DNA from: Massilia sp. W12
Lineage (GTDB): Bacteria > Pseudomonadota > Gammaproteobacteria > Burkholderiales > Burkholderiaceae_D
Direction of reading: 5' to 3'
Assembly: GCF_037300705.1 (NCBI RefSeq)
Contig: NZ_CP147776.1
Location: 2,914,001-2,978,000 of the forward strand
Length of the DNA: 64,000 bases
The translations under genes and the position numbers were made by a program. Under the pieces are notes generated by a model that made no database searches, was not told the DNA's origin, and saw only the letters and a program-made list of their open reading frames with translations. Shown one piece after another: positions 54,400 to 63,346 of this stretch (position 1 is its first letter; each line of letters opens with the position of its first letter).

Positions 54400-54852
54400 T
54401 TAAGCGTGCTCGCCCAACACAGACACGGTGACATCAACCACCACGTCGGTATGCAAAGCAACCGACACGCCGTGATCGCCCACCACTTTCAGCGGGCCAT
54501 TCGGCATACGCACTTGCGCCTTGGCCAGCGGGAAACCCTGCTTGGACAGTGCGTCAGCGATGTCGTGGTTGGTGACAGAACCGAACAGACGGCCATCCAC
54601 GCCGGCTTTCTGCGTGATTTGCACGGTCAGACCGGACAGTTTATTGCCTTGCTCTTGTGCAGCAGCCAGCGTAGCGGCGGCGGCTTTTTCCAGCTCAGCG
54701 CGGCGGGCTTCAAATTCAGCCACGGCGGCTTCAGTCGCACGGCGGGCTTTCTTCTGCGGGATCAGGAAGTTGCGCGCGTAACCATCTTTGACGCGCACCA
54801 CATCGCCCAGATTGCCCAGATTAATGACTTTTTCCAACAAAATGATTTGCAT
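54400..54852 (-). CDS. rplI: 50S ribosomal protein L9
   Basis: A 150-residue ribosomal protein with the standard N-terminus [35 protein letters not shown], a long central helix rich in Ala/Glu, and the C-terminal domain [16 protein letters not shown]. It is the last gene of the rpsF-priB-rpsR-rplI operon, with 24 bases to rpsR upstream, and is followed by a strong terminator. Confidence 0.98.
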   Translation of the reverse strand: MQIILLEKVINLGNLGDVVRVKDGYARNFLIPQKKARRATEAAVAEFEARRAELEKAAAATLAAAQEQGNKLSGLTVQITQKAGVDGRLFGSVTNHDIADALSKQGFPLAKAQVRMPNGPLKVVGDHGVSVALHTDVVVDVTVSVLGEHA

Positions 54853-54876
54853 GTTTTTCTCCAGGATGCCTTGAAA

Positions 54877-55167
54877 TTACGCCGTATGCAGGTCGGTGTA
54901 CGGCAGCAAGGCCAGATAACGGGCGCGTTTGATCGCGGTGTCAACCTGACGCTGATACAGCGCCTTGGTGCCGGTCAGGCGGGCCGGCATGATTTTGCCG
55001 TTTTCCTGGATGAAGTCCTTCAGGGTGTCGATGTCTTTGTAGTCCACCGATTCCACATGCGCCGCAGTAAAGCGGCAGAACTTCTTACGCTTGAACAGCG
55101 GATTTTGCTGTTTGCGCTTTTCCTTCAACTTCATCTTGTTTTTGTCAAACTTCTTACCGAATGCCAT
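54877..55167 (-). CDS. rpsR: 30S ribosomal protein S18
   Basis: A 96-residue ribosomal protein, slightly longer than the E. coli form owing to a Lys-rich N-terminus ([20 protein letters not shown]). Core: [20 protein letters not shown] and [20 protein letters not shown]. Operon position between priB and rplI is standard. Confidence 0.98.
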   Translation of the reverse strand: MAFGKKFDKNKMKLKEKRKQQNPLFKRKKFCRFTAAHVESVDYKDIDTLKDFIQENGKIMPARLTGTKALYQRQVDTAIKRARYLALLPYTDLHTA

Positions 55168-55202
55168 GATGAGGCTCCTGTGTCTTTGCTGTGCCTGAAG
55201 AT

Positions 55203-55487
55203 TCAGGCGATGTCCATGATATGCATGACCAGACTTTTACCCTGGCGGTGCTTTTTCGCCATGAAGCCGTGAAACAGATAACTGCGCTCCATTGACAAAT
55301 CCGCCAGTCTTTGCGCCAGTGCGCCGACCGCCTGACAAGTCACTTCGATTTCGACTCTGCGCTCAATCCCGGCTTCGATTTGCGCGCCGCTGTGAAACAG
55401 CGTCGCATTCACAATCGGGATGCCGGCCGGCGTATAACGCATTGCTTCGCGCTCGATAATCGCGGCTTGCAGGGAAAAACGGTTCAC
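55203..55487 (-). CDS. priB: Primosomal replication protein N, GTG start
   Basis: A 94-residue OB-fold ssDNA-binding protein that helps PriA restart stalled forks. The frame begins at GTG 55487 ([20 protein letters not shown]), 12 bases after the rpsF stop, with no clear ribosome site, suggesting coupling to rps[14 protein letters not shown] and [20 protein letters not shown] match the family. An internal ATG at residue 16 is possible but would cut the first strand. PriB is limited to beta- and gammaproteobacteria, which supports the taxonomic placement. Confidence 0.93.
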   Translation of the reverse strand: MNRFSLQAAIIEREAMRYTPAGIPIVNATLFHSGAQIEAGIERRVEIEVTCQAVGALAQRLADLSMERSYLFHGFMAKKHRQGKSLVMHIMDIA

Positions 55488-55499
55488 TGCGAATTAAAG

Positions 55500-55865
55500 T
55501 CAGGCTGCCTGTGCTTCGTTACGATGGCTTTTAGCGTCATCGCGCTGCACCGATTTCATCATCGGCGACGGTGCGGTTTCGGCTTTTTTCATCTTCACGG
55601 TGAGGTGACGCAGCACGGCGTCATTGAACTTGAACGCGGTTTCCAGTTCGACCAGGGTGTCATGGTCGCACTCGATGTTCATGCAGATATAGTGCGCTTT
55701 CGGCAGTTTTTGGATCGGGTAAGCCAGTTGACGGCGGCCCCAATCTTCCACGCGGTGGATCACGCCGCTGCGGCTGGTGACGGTGGACTTGTAACGCTCG
55801 ATCATGGCGGGCACTTGCTCGCTTTGATCGGGGTGTACGATAAATACGATTTCATAATGACGCAT
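55500..55865 (-). CDS. rpsF: 30S ribosomal protein S6
   Basis: A 121-residue ribosomal protein: [60 protein letters not shown], with an Ala/Glu/Lys-rich tail. First gene of the operon, with a well-formed promoter about 75-100 bases upstream. Confidence 0.98.
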   Translation of the reverse strand: MRHYEIVFIVHPDQSEQVPAMIERYKSTVTSRSGVIHRVEDWGRRQLAYPIQKLPKAHYICMNIECDHDTLVELETAFKFNDAVLRHLTVKMKKAETAPSPMMKSVQRDDAKSHRNEAQAA

Positions 55866-55938
55866 GCAAACTCCTTATGGACAGTTTGAGGAAACGCCCA
55901 CCCCGGCGTCAACGCGGGTGTGGGAAGAAAAGCCCGAG

Positions 55939-55967
55939 ACTATACCGGATCAGATCCGGCTTGACAA
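55939..55967 (-). promoter_or_regulatory. Sigma-70 promoter of the rpsF-priB-rpsR-rplI operon with palindromic spacer
   Basis: On the minus strand, TTGTCA (55967-55962) and TATAGT (55944-55939) are separated by exactly 17 bases, about 70 bases upstream of rpsF. The spacer contains the perfect 15-base palindrome CCGGATCAGATCCGG (55945-55959). Confidence 0.75.
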
Positions 55968-56088
55968 GGCTTATACGCATTTTCGGCCTGGAAAATCTGC
56001 GGCGGCGGGCTGTTTCTCGCGATCATGCGCTGTACTGCAGCAATTTTTAGTGGATTTGCGCAGATTCTGCTTGCATTTTGCATTCAAG

Positions 56089-56121
56089 CTGTACAAAAAT
56101 ACAGACTGTTTATATGCACAG
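56089..56121 (+). promoter_or_regulatory. lexA: Two tandem LexA (SOS) boxes upstream of lexA
   Basis: CTGTACAAAAATACAG (56089-56104) and CTGTTTATATGCACAG (56106-56121) both match CTGT-N8-ACAG exactly and are offset by 17 bases. They lie about 140 bases before the lexA start and indicate autoregulation by LexA and SOS induction. Confidence 0.92.
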
Positions 56122-56259
56122 CAAAGCGCATCCCGGCTGTCTGCCGCCAATGGCAGCGCCGGGCCGCTGTGTGCAATGACGGGGCGTTGGATGCGATGCA
56201 GTCAAGCGCGTCCGGCAAGTGCGGTTTGCGCCGCGCAGCCATCTCACTGGGGAAAGAAT

Positions 56260-56973
56260 ATGTTAAAACTGACAGCACGCCAACAGCAAATCCTGGATTT
56301 GATCCGGCAGGCGATTGAAAACACCGGCTTTCCGCCGACACGCGCGGAAATCGCGGCGGAATTGGGCTTCCGTTCCGCCAATGCGGCGGAAGAACATTTA
56401 CAAGCGCTGGCGCGCAAAGGCGCGATCGACATCGCCCCCGGCACCTCACGCGGCATCCGCCTGCGCAATATGGGCGTTCTGCCCGGCACCGGCCCGGCCG
56501 CCATTTCCGACACCATCAAAGAACACAGCGCCAGAAGCGCGCCATCCTCCCCTGCCCTCCCTGTGGCCGCCTTAGCGGCGCCGCATCTGCTGGCGCTGCC
56601 GCTGGTGGGCCGGGTCGCGGCAGGCGCGCCGATTCTGGCGCAGGAACATGTGGAAACCACTTTCAATGTCGATCCTTCGCTGTTTTCCGCCAAGCCGGAT
56701 TATTTACTGAAGGTGCGCGGCTTATCGATGAAGGATATCGGCATTCTGGAAGGCGATTTGCTGGCGGTGAAAAAAGTGGACAGCGCACGCAACGGTCAGA
56801 TCGTGGTGGCGCGCATCGGCGAAGAAGTCACGGTCAAGCGCTATCAGCGCAGCGGCAATGTGATTGAACTGCTGCCGGAAAACCCGGATTTCAAACCGAT
56901 CCGGGTCGCGGCTGACAGTGAAGAATTTGCGCTGGAAGGCTTGGCGGTGGGTTTATTGCGAAGCTGGCATTAA
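56260..56973 (+). CDS. lexA: LexA SOS repressor/autoprotease
   Basis: A 237-residue repressor. The start at 56260 follows GGGGAAAG. The N-terminal winged helix reads [40 protein letters not shown]. The C-terminal S24 domain has the Ala121-Gly122 self-cleavage site (GRVAAGAPI), nucleophile Ser156 (GLSMKDIGI) and Lys193 (EEVTVKRY). The linker (about 72-115, Ala/Pro/Ser-rich) makes it longer than the 202-residue E. coli form, common in betaproteobacteria. Two SOS boxes upstream show autoregulation. Confidence 0.97.
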   Translation: MLKLTARQQQILDLIRQAIENTGFPPTRAEIAAELGFRSANAAEEHLQALARKGAIDIAPGTSRGIRLRNMGVLPGTGPAAISDTIKEHSARSAPSSPALPVAALAAPHLLALPLVGRVAAGAPILAQEHVETTFNVDPSLFSAKPDYLLKVRGLSMKDIGILEGDLLAVKKVDSARNGQIVVARIGEEVTVKRYQRSGNVIELLPENPDFKPIRVAADSEEFALEGLAVGLLRSWH

Positions 56974-57006
56974 TGCAAAACGCGGCAGAAAAGCCGCGTT
57001 TTGCAT
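56973..57006 (+). terminator. Rho-independent terminator of lexA
   Basis: ATGCAAAACGCGGC pairs perfectly with GCCGCGTTTTGCAT (14 bp) around AGAAAA, starting at the last base of the lexA stop codon. Confidence 0.85.
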
Positions 57007-57046
57007 AAGTGCCGCGCCCGCATCAAGTTGGCGCCATGGCGCAGCG

Positions 57047-57094
57047 GTCTGATTCAAAGCAAGCCCGTGATTTGCGGACTTGCTTGAATCAGAC
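57047..57094. terminator. Long hairpin between convergent lexA and FAAL-fusion genes
   Basis: GTCTGATTCAAAGCAAG (57047-57063) pairs with CTTGCTTGAATCAGAC (57079-57094) with one bulged A and a 15-base loop. It begins 22 bases after the minus-strand gene end, with no T-run; a second barrier between convergent units or a 3'-end stabiliser. Confidence 0.6.
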
Positions 57095-57115
57095 GATTCC
57101 AGCCTTCACAAGCCC

Positions 57116-60100
57116 CTAATCCTGCATCGCAAACGAAGGATCAAAGCAAGTGCGCACCAAATGCCGTGCATGGCGCGCGACGTGCTCGATGGTTTCAAAG
57201 GAAAGCCAGGAACCGGTCGCCCACAGATGACGCTGCCCTTGCAAGCCCTCAATTTCACGCATCGTGTTCACCACGTTTTCGCGCAAATGCGGGAAATACG
57301 TCCAGTGCCTGTACACGCCAAACTCGGTGATTTCCCCGCCCATGCGCTGCACTTGCGCGCGCAACTCCTCACGCATAGCGGCTTCATCCAGCCATTGCAG
57401 ATTGGCGCCGCCCGCATCTGCACTGAACATGCAGGCAATATACCAACCCTTGTGTTGATGGCAGGATTGCAATAACAAGGTTTTACCCAGGCTGCTCATA
57501 TGGTGCGGATAAACCACCATGCCTTCCTGCAGCAAGCCGGTGGCGCGGAAGCCATACACCACATAGCCAAAGTATTGGAAGCGATCAAGATATGGCGCAA
57601 ATGCCTCATCAGGATGCAACACGCCTTGCAATTGATCCGGCGGCAAATCAAGCAGGATTTCATCAAACTCGCGCCACTCGCCTTGCACGCGCAGCTCGGC
57701 ATGCGCCGCGCCGCCGCGCACTTGCTCCACCCGGGTATTGCGCAGGATTTTCACGCCCCAATCCTGCTCCAGATGTTGCGCCAGCTTGCGCCACAGGCTG
57801 CGATTGCCGTCTTTGAAATAGCAAATATTGCCGAGCAAACCAATCACATCAAAATAAGCCAGGGTGTAAGCCGCAGAAATGCTGTGATCCAAGCCGTAAC
57901 CCATGGCATTCCAATCAATGTAATACATGGGGTGCGGGCTGCGCAGGCGTTGCGTTTTCATGAAGTCGAGCATGCTGATATCGTGCGCAGGGTCAATCAT
58001 GCTGGGGAATGGCAGGCGCAGATTGGCCTGCAGGCGTCCGGCTTTCAAAAAGTTTTGGAACCAGGGGCGCGCGGTGCGGCGCAATGGCGGCTCTTCAAAA
58101 CCATATTCCTCGTCCCAAAAGCGCAATACCGATTCCATATTCTCCACTGGACAGCCCAATTCATGCGCCAATTCCATAATCAGATCATAGGTATCGGTCA
58201 TGACGTTTTGCCCCAGCTCGATGTGTTCGCCATCGGCGGTGGTGTGGGTCAGGACTTTGCCGCCGACTTCGCTGTCGGCTTCAAAGATGGTGATGTCGCG
58301 GTAGCCGCAGCGCGCCATCTCCAGCGCCGCCACCAGCGCGCCAACGCCGCCGCCAACCATGGCGACGCGGGTGGAGGCCGGAGCCATGGAGCGGTGCGCG
58401 GGGCGGAAATCCATCGCCGTTTCGGCTTCAATCGGCGCTTCTTCACCCATGAATTCGATTTGCAAGCTCTCTAATATGCGCGCCGCTGCGCCGCCCAGGG
58501 TGGGATGTTGCACAAACAGGCTGTTATTCAAGCCGGCTTGCAAGCGCTCTTCCAGCGACATTAAAATTTCCGCCGCCGCCACCGAATCCAGCCCGGCGTC
58601 TGGCAAAAAGTCACGCGCGCCAAAGCCTGATAAGTCGCCGCTCATCTTGCTTTGCGCATGCTGGCGCACAAATTCCACCATCCAGCCTAAGCGATCTTCC
58701 AACGGCAAGTCGCGCAAGGTGGCGCGCACATCCAGATCGGCCAAGGCCAGGTGCGAGTCGGCCAGACGCACTTGATTGACTTGCAGCAACTCAAATTGCT
58801 GGCCCAGATAAGCTTGCCGGTTGGCGGCGCGCTGGATTTTGCCGCTGGTGGTTTTACGCAAGGTTTTCGGGGCTACCAGGCCGACCGTGGCTTGCAATTG
58901 CCAGACTTCGCCGATGCGGTATTTCAGCGTCTGCAAAATCTCATCCAGATTATCATGTTCGGGGTCATTGACTTCAGCTAACAACACCAAGTCTTCTGTG
59001 CCCTGCCCTGGCACAGCAAATGCGACCACCCCCCCGGCGCGAATGCCGGGATGACAGCGCCGCACCGATTCTTCGATATCTTCCGGGTGCATATTGCGGC
59101 CACGGATGATGACCAGGTCTTTTAACCGTCCGGTGATGTAGAGCTGGCCTTCATGCATGAAGCCGATATCGCCGGTGCGCAGCCAGTAGCCAGTATGGCC
59201 TTGCAATTGGGCTTGGAAAAATTCGCGGCTGAGTTCCGGCTGTCCTTCATAACCATCCGCCACGCTATCCGATTGCACCCAGATTTCGCCGGCATTGCGT
59301 TCGGGCAAAGCTTGATTCTCTCCGTGCGCGACGATGGCGAGTTTGACATCGGCGCGCGGGCTGCCACACGCAAACAGTTCCAGCTCGCCATGCGCATCAT
59401 CAATCCGCGCATAGCGCCGCTCGACCAGGGTGGCGCGGTCGATTCTGATGCGTCCCCGCCCATAAATCGTGACGCCGACCGCGTGTTCGGCCAGGCCATA
59501 AGCCGGACAAAAGGCCGCCGCATCGAGCTTGCTGGCGGCAAATTCGCGCATAAAGTTATCCATGCTTTCCGGCACGATGGGTTCTGCCGCATTCATGAAG
59601 ACTTTCAGGCTGCGCAAGTCCCAGTTTTTACGCTGCTCCGGGGTGGTTTTGCGCACCGCCAGCTCATAGCCGAAATTGGGCGAGGCGGTATGCGTGGCGC
59701 GCACATTGTGCAACATATCAAACCAGGCGGCGGGACGCTTTAAAAACGCCAGCGGCGACATAAACCACAGGCAACCGCGCCCGCGCAAAACGGCGGTAAT
59801 GCCGCTGATCAAACCCAGATCGTGGTATTGCGGCACCCACATCGCCAGGCGCGAATCCTCTTCAATCCCCAGCAGATCGGCGTTCAAGTCGAGCTGATGC
59901 ATCAGATTGCGGTGGGTAATGCGCACCCCTTTGGGAATCGAGGTCGAGCCGGAGGTGAATTGTAAAATCGCCACATCATCAGCCTGCGCCTCATACGCCT
60001 GCAATTTACGCGAGCCAAACCAGGACAAGCCTTGCGTGACATACCATGGCAATTCCGGCCAACGCGCATTGCTGCCGCTGAACATGTCTTTAGCGCTGCT

Positions 60101-60496
60101 CATGCGCGCCGCCCAGCGGTAGGCGCGGTTGGTCAGCATGGCCTTGGCCTTGGATTGCTGCGCCACCTTGTTTAAGCGCAATAAATCATTTTGCGGCCGC
60201 GCCACATTCGGCGGATAGACCGGCGCGGCGATGATGCCGGCTAACAGGCAGGCGGCATACGCTTCGACAAATTCCATCGAGGGCGGATAAATCAGCAGCG
60301 CGACATCGCCGCGCTGCAACCCGCAACCTTCCACCAGATAATTCGCCAGTCTTTCGATGCGCTCGACCAATTGCGCTGCGCTGCGGTGTTCGACTTCGCG
60401 CCCCATTTCATCGACAAATACGAACAGGGTGCGCTGCGGATCACGCGCACAGATCTCATACAAGCCGTGCAGGATGTGTGAGGGAGACGGTTGCAT
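57116..60496 (-). CDS. Fatty acyl-AMP ligase - ACP - FAD oxidoreductase fusion
   Basis: A 1126-residue three-part enzyme. Residues 1-590 are an acyl-AMP ligase of the FAAL type (VAILQFTSGSTSIPKGVRIT, MWVPQYHDLGLISGI, FCPAYGLAEHAVGVTIYGRG, WLRTGDIGFMHEGQLYITGR, RKTTSGKIQR). Residues about 600-690 are a carrier domain with phosphopantetheine Ser638 (PDAGLDSVAAAEIL). From 710 a flavin amine-oxidase/phytoene-desaturase-like domain starts (VAMVGGGVGALVAALEMA, TIFEADSEVGGKV) and ends with GSWLSFETIEHVARHARHLV. The ligase would activate a fatty acid and load it on the fused carrier; the flavin domain would oxidise the product. AAGGAG precedes the ATG, 10 bases after the type III PKS stop, so the two are one unit, probably making a long-chain polyketide lipid. 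Confidence 0.9.
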   Translation of the reverse strand: MQPSPSHILHGLYEICARDPQRTLFVFVDEMGREVEHRSAAQLVERIERLANYLVEGCGLQRGDVALLIYPPSMEFVEAYAACLLAGIIAAPVYPPNVARPQNDLLRLNKVAQQSKAKAMLTNRAYRWAARMSSAKDMFSGSNARWPELPWYVTQGLSWFGSRKLQAYEAQADDVAILQFTSGSTSIPKGVRITHRNLMHQLDLNADLLGIEEDSRLAMWVPQYHDLGLISGITAVLRGRGCLWFMSPLAFLKRPAAWFDMLHNVRATHTASPNFGYELAVRKTTPEQRKNWDLRSLKVFMNAAEPIVPESMDNFMREFAASKLDAAAFCPAYGLAEHAVGVTIYGRGRIRIDRATLVERRYARIDDAHGELELFACGSPRADVKLAIVAHGENQALPERNAGEIWVQSDSVADGYEGQPELSREFFQAQLQGHTGYWLRTGDIGFMHEGQLYITGRLKDLVIIRGRNMHPEDIEESVRRCHPGIRAGGVVAFAVPGQGTEDLVLLAEVNDPEHDNLDEILQTLKYRIGEVWQLQATVGLVAPKTLRKTTSGKIQRAANRQAYLGQQFELLQVNQVRLADSHLALADLDVRATLRDLPLEDRLGWMVEFVRQHAQSKMSGDLSGFGARDFLPDAGLDSVAAAEILMSLEERLQAGLNNSLFVQHPTLGGAAARILESLQIEFMGEEAPIEAETAMDFRPAHRSMAPASTRVAMVGGGVGALVAALEMARCGYRDITIFEADSEVGGKVLTHTTADGEHIELGQNVMTDTYDLIMELAHELGCPVENMESVLRFWDEEYGFEEPPLRRTARPWFQNFLKAGRLQANLRLPFPSMIDPAHDISMLDFMKTQRLRSPHPMYYIDWNAMGYGLDHSISAAYTLAYFDVIGLLGNICYFKDGNRSLWRKLAQHLEQDWGVKILRNTRVEQVRGGAAHAELRVQGEWREFDEILLDLPPDQLQGVLHPDEAFAPYLDRFQYFGYVVYGFRATGLLQEGMVVYPHHMSSLGKTLLLQSCHQHKGWYIACMFSADAGGANLQWLDEAAMREELRAQVQRMGGEITEFGVYRHWTYFPHLRENVVNTMREIEGLQGQRHLWATGSWLSFETIEHVARHARHLVRTCFDPSFAMQD

Positions 60497-60506
60497 GGCG
60501 CACTCC

Positions 60507-61637
60507 TTATGCGCACTTGATCATACGCCCCCATTCGACCGTGACGCCAGGCCCGAATGCAAGGTAGATCAATTCCGGATGCTGAATCGATTGCAATAAA
60601 TCGTGCAGCACAAACAGCATTGCAGCGGAACCCAGATTGCCGGTTTCGCGCAAGGTGGTATAAGACGCCGCCAGACAGTCATCGGCAAAACCGCGCTCCA
60701 GAAATACGCCGTTCATGCCTTCCAGAATATTCGGCCCGCCCGGGTGCACTGCCAAGGCAGGCTTGCCATGCTGGCGCCAGTTCAGCATGTCATCAAGCAA
60801 GCCTTTACCGCGCATTTCACGGAAGTAGCGCGCCAATGCTTTGCCGACATCCGGACTTAAAAACATCTTGGTCGCATTCGAGCCGTTTTCATAATCCGGG
60901 GTCAGACCAAGCAAATGGCGCGAATCCGGCACCAGGGACATGCCGGCTTGTTCAAAGCGCCAGCGGCCCGGCCCGGAGCCGATCACTACCGCGCCGGCCC
61001 CGTCGGAAAACAGGGCGGAAGAAACCAGGCTGGACATATCAGTTTCGGTGATGTTGTACTGCACCGAGGCCAATTCCACCGCCACCACCAGCACCGAGCC
61101 GGCTTCGCCGCCGCGCACGATGTCGCGCGCAGTGCGCATGCAACTGGCGCCGCAGAAACAGCCATTGATATTGATTTCGATTTTGCGTGTGTCTTCTGAC
61201 AAGCCGAGCGCATCGATGATGGCGACTGCAATCCCCGGTTCAGCCCAGCCGGTGGTGCTGGTGGTGACCACATGGGTAATCTCTGAAGCCGGGCCACCCC
61301 AGTCAGCCATGGCGGCGCGCGCGGCTTTGATGGCTAACTGCGGCGCATGCTCATGCCAGAATTTGGCGCGCACATGGTAAGGCGGGTCGAAATCGTAGGG
61401 GGTGAAAATGTCTTCAATCGCCGGATCACGATCTTCCGGCGCGACCCAACAGGGGTTGATCGAGTGCCGCACATTGATGCGGGAATTACCGACAAAGCGT
61501 TTAATCGATTCACGCGTTTCACGGCTCTGGCCGTGGCGCGCGCGCATTTCCTGATCAACTTCGGTAAAACGCTGCGTGTCAACGCGGGCCGGCAGGGCGA
61601 TGCCGGAACCTTGCAAGGAAGCTTGCGCATATGCCAT
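60507..61637 (-). CDS. Type III polyketide synthase (chalcone/alkylresorcinol synthase-like)
   Basis: A 376-residue ketosynthase. ATG 61637 (MAYAQASLQGSGIALPARV) is preceded by AGGTG. The catalytic triad is Cys160 (NINGCFCGASC), His298 (AVHPGGPNILEG) and Asn334 (ETGNLGSAAMLFVLHDLL), in the type III PKS arrangement. FSDGAGAVVIG and the end FGPGVTVEWGRM (GFGPG loop) also fit. It would extend the acyl chain delivered by the downstream FAAL-ACP with malonyl-CoA to give alkylpyrones or resorcinols. A KAS III-like 3-oxoacyl synthase is the alternative, less likely from the C-terminal motifs. Confidence 0.85.
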   Translation of the reverse strand: MAYAQASLQGSGIALPARVDTQRFTEVDQEMRARHGQSRETRESIKRFVGNSRINVRHSINPCWVAPEDRDPAIEDIFTPYDFDPPYHVRAKFWHEHAPQLAIKAARAAMADWGGPASEITHVVTTSTTGWAEPGIAVAIIDALGLSEDTRKIEININGCFCGASCMRTARDIVRGGEAGSVLVVAVELASVQYNITETDMSSLVSSALFSDGAGAVVIGSGPGRWRFEQAGMSLVPDSRHLLGLTPDYENGSNATKMFLSPDVGKALARYFREMRGKGLLDDMLNWRQHGKPALAVHPGGPNILEGMNGVFLERGFADDCLAASYTTLRETGNLGSAAMLFVLHDLLQSIQHPELIYLAFGPGVTVEWGRMIKCA

Positions 61638-61741
61638 AGAGCACCTGTTTGAATTGGGTTGAGATAACCCGCAAACCCGGCGCTGCCGCATTTTGATGAC
61701 TGCATACGCCGGGTTTTGGGGCGATGTCGTTCAAGCAGCGG

Positions 61742-61770
61742 GAGTATGGACACAGTGTTTTTGTTGTCAA
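61742..61770 (-). promoter_or_regulatory. Candidate sigma-70 promoter for the type III PKS operon
   Basis: On the minus strand TTGACA (61770-61765) is followed after 16 bases by CATACT, about 110 bases upstream of the ATG at 61637. The flanking 61780-61840 region is A/T-rich. Confidence 0.5.
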
Positions 61771-61843
61771 TTGGAAATAAAGTGAAAATTTTCCTTTCAC
61801 ATACATGCAAATTGATATCTATATAGCAATTTTTGTATTCGTC

Positions 61844-61876
61844 TGCGACCCTGTTTTTTTGTAAAGCAGGGTCGCA
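61844..61876. terminator. Hairpin after the methyltransferase/P-loop fusion gene
   Basis: TGCGACCCTG (61844-61853) pairs with CAGGGTCGCA (61867-61876), a perfect 10-bp stem with a 13-base T-rich loop, 31 bases after the minus-strand gene end. No T-run follows; it likely separates this gene from the PKS operon. Confidence 0.55.
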
Positions 61877-61906
61877 TGCCAAGCCAGTCGCTGGCGCCCT
61901 TTTCTA

Positions 61907-63337
61907 TCAGGGGTGCTCTTTTACGCCATAGGGTGCGATGCCAAATGGCCCGTACATAGAGGCAGGATCGTTGCCGCCATAGATGCTGATTTGCCGCAAC
62001 AGGTCCTCGCGCGTCGCATCTGCAGGCGCATCCAGACTGATTTCCCAGCCCAGCATGGGGTGATCAAGTTTGAAATACTGTTGCACATCGACGCGCGTGC
62101 GCTGGCGGAAATTGTCGATCAGAACAGATTGCTGGCCGATGCGGATTTGCACATAGCGCGGCAGGCGGCCCTCATCATTCACGGCCCAGCCGGACAGCCA
62201 GATGCGGCCATCAGCCAGCCTTAAATGATCCCAATGCCCGCGCACGCCGGTAAATGGCAGTTGCGGCAAGAGTCGCACCACGCAGGTCTGGTCTTGGTTG
62301 GCGGCGGCTGCCTGTGCCGCTAAAAGCTGGCGCCAGCTGTGCGCCATTTGCTGTGCATCTATCTGCGGCGCCATGCCAACGCCAGGGTGGTAAGCCATGA
62401 TCTGCACAGGGCAATACCCGGCTTGTTGCAAAGCCTCGCGCAAGGCGGCGTGATATTCCAAAGGCAAAAAAGCATCCAGCGCAAAATCCTGGCCTTGCGC
62501 CTGTTGCAACCAATACGCCAACAGACGCGGCAATAAGCCTTGCGTCAGCACACGGCGCATGGCGGCGTCGAGTTGGGCTGGATTGAAATCCTGACGCACC
62601 GCTTGCGCCAGCTGCACATCGGCGGCGTCGCCCTGCTCTGCCGCCAGGGCCAGCATACTCTGGTCGCCGGAAATCAGGCAGCATTGCTGTTGCGCAAACA
62701 AGGCGCGGCTGATGGTGCTTTTGCCGCTGCCGGGAATTTGCAACATCAGCCAGGCAAATGGCAAACGGCGGCGCAGGTGGAACACATGGCGCGGGATCGG
62801 ATCGCCGGCTTGCGCCACGCTAGGCCCGACTTCTTTCCAGACCCAGGGTGCGAAAGTCTGGTGGATTTGGCCCCAGGTCGGATACAGACAAACATCGCGC
62901 GAGCGCGCCACTTCCTGCCATTGTGCGTGCTCGCCCGCCGCCACGCCGATTTCCAACACCAGCACGCCGCCGGGGCTTAAGGCCGACATCAGGCGCGTAA
63001 TCAGCTCCGTCTGGTCGGTGGCGTAATGCAGGGAGGAAGTGAGCAGGATCAGATCAAATTCGCCGGGCGGCAATTGCTCCCAGCTTTGCACGATAAATTG
63101 CAGGCCGGGATAGCTTGAGGCCGGAAAACGTTGCCGGGCGCGTGCAATAAAATCGGGGTTGATGTCGATTCCGATCACTTCGCGCGCGCCGGCATACTGC
63201 GCATAGGCGGAAAAATAGCCTTCATTACAACCCAGATCCAGCACCCGGGCGCCGCTCAGCGCTGGCAGACGCAAGGCTTGCAATTTAGCCTGGCTGTCTG
63301 AATCGCCAGCCTGGCCGGGAAAACTCTGGTATGCCAT
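61907..63337 (-). CDS. Methyltransferase - P-loop - beta-sandwich fusion protein of a glycan locus
   Basis: A 476-residue cytoplasmic protein. Residues 1-170 are a SAM methyltransferase (ARVLDLGCNEGYFSAYAQ, VIGIDINPDFIARARQ, FDLILLTSSLHYATDQ). Residues 193-330 carry a P-loop (LMLQIPGSGKSTISRALF), a kinase-like fold whose first Walker glycine is Gln200. Residues about 370-460 read GHWDHLRLADGRIWLSGWAV, GQQSVLIDNFRQRTRVDVQQ and HPMLGWEISLDAP, a small domain often found attached to glycosyltransferases. The gene lies 9 bases after a glycosyltransferase gene, suggesting modification of a surface glycan. Substrates unknown. Confidence 0.8.
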   Translation of the reverse strand: MAYQSFPGQAGDSDSQAKLQALRLPALSGARVLDLGCNEGYFSAYAQYAGAREVIGIDINPDFIARARQRFPASSYPGLQFIVQSWEQLPPGEFDLILLTSSLHYATDQTELITRLMSALSPGGVLVLEIGVAAGEHAQWQEVARSRDVCLYPTWGQIHQTFAPWVWKEVGPSVAQAGDPIPRHVFHLRRRLPFAWLMLQIPGSGKSTISRALFAQQQCCLISGDQSMLALAAEQGDAADVQLAQAVRQDFNPAQLDAAMRRVLTQGLLPRLLAYWLQQAQGQDFALDAFLPLEYHAALREALQQAGYCPVQIMAYHPGVGMAPQIDAQQMAHSWRQLLAAQAAAANQDQTCVVRLLPQLPFTGVRGHWDHLRLADGRIWLSGWAVNDEGRLPRYVQIRIGQQSVLIDNFRQRTRVDVQQYFKLDHPMLGWEISLDAPADATREDLLRQISIYGGNDPASMYGPFGIAPYGVKEHP

Positions 63338-63346
63338 ATCTTGTCC

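Larger units (their letters stand above)
55866..56259. other. Divergent regulatory region between rpsF and lexA
   Basis: This 394-base gap has no gene. It holds the rpsF operon promoter (55939-55967, minus) with a perfect palindrome inside its spacer, and two LexA boxes (56089-56121) upstream of lexA. The open frame running through it into lexA lacks family features. Confidence 0.7.
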
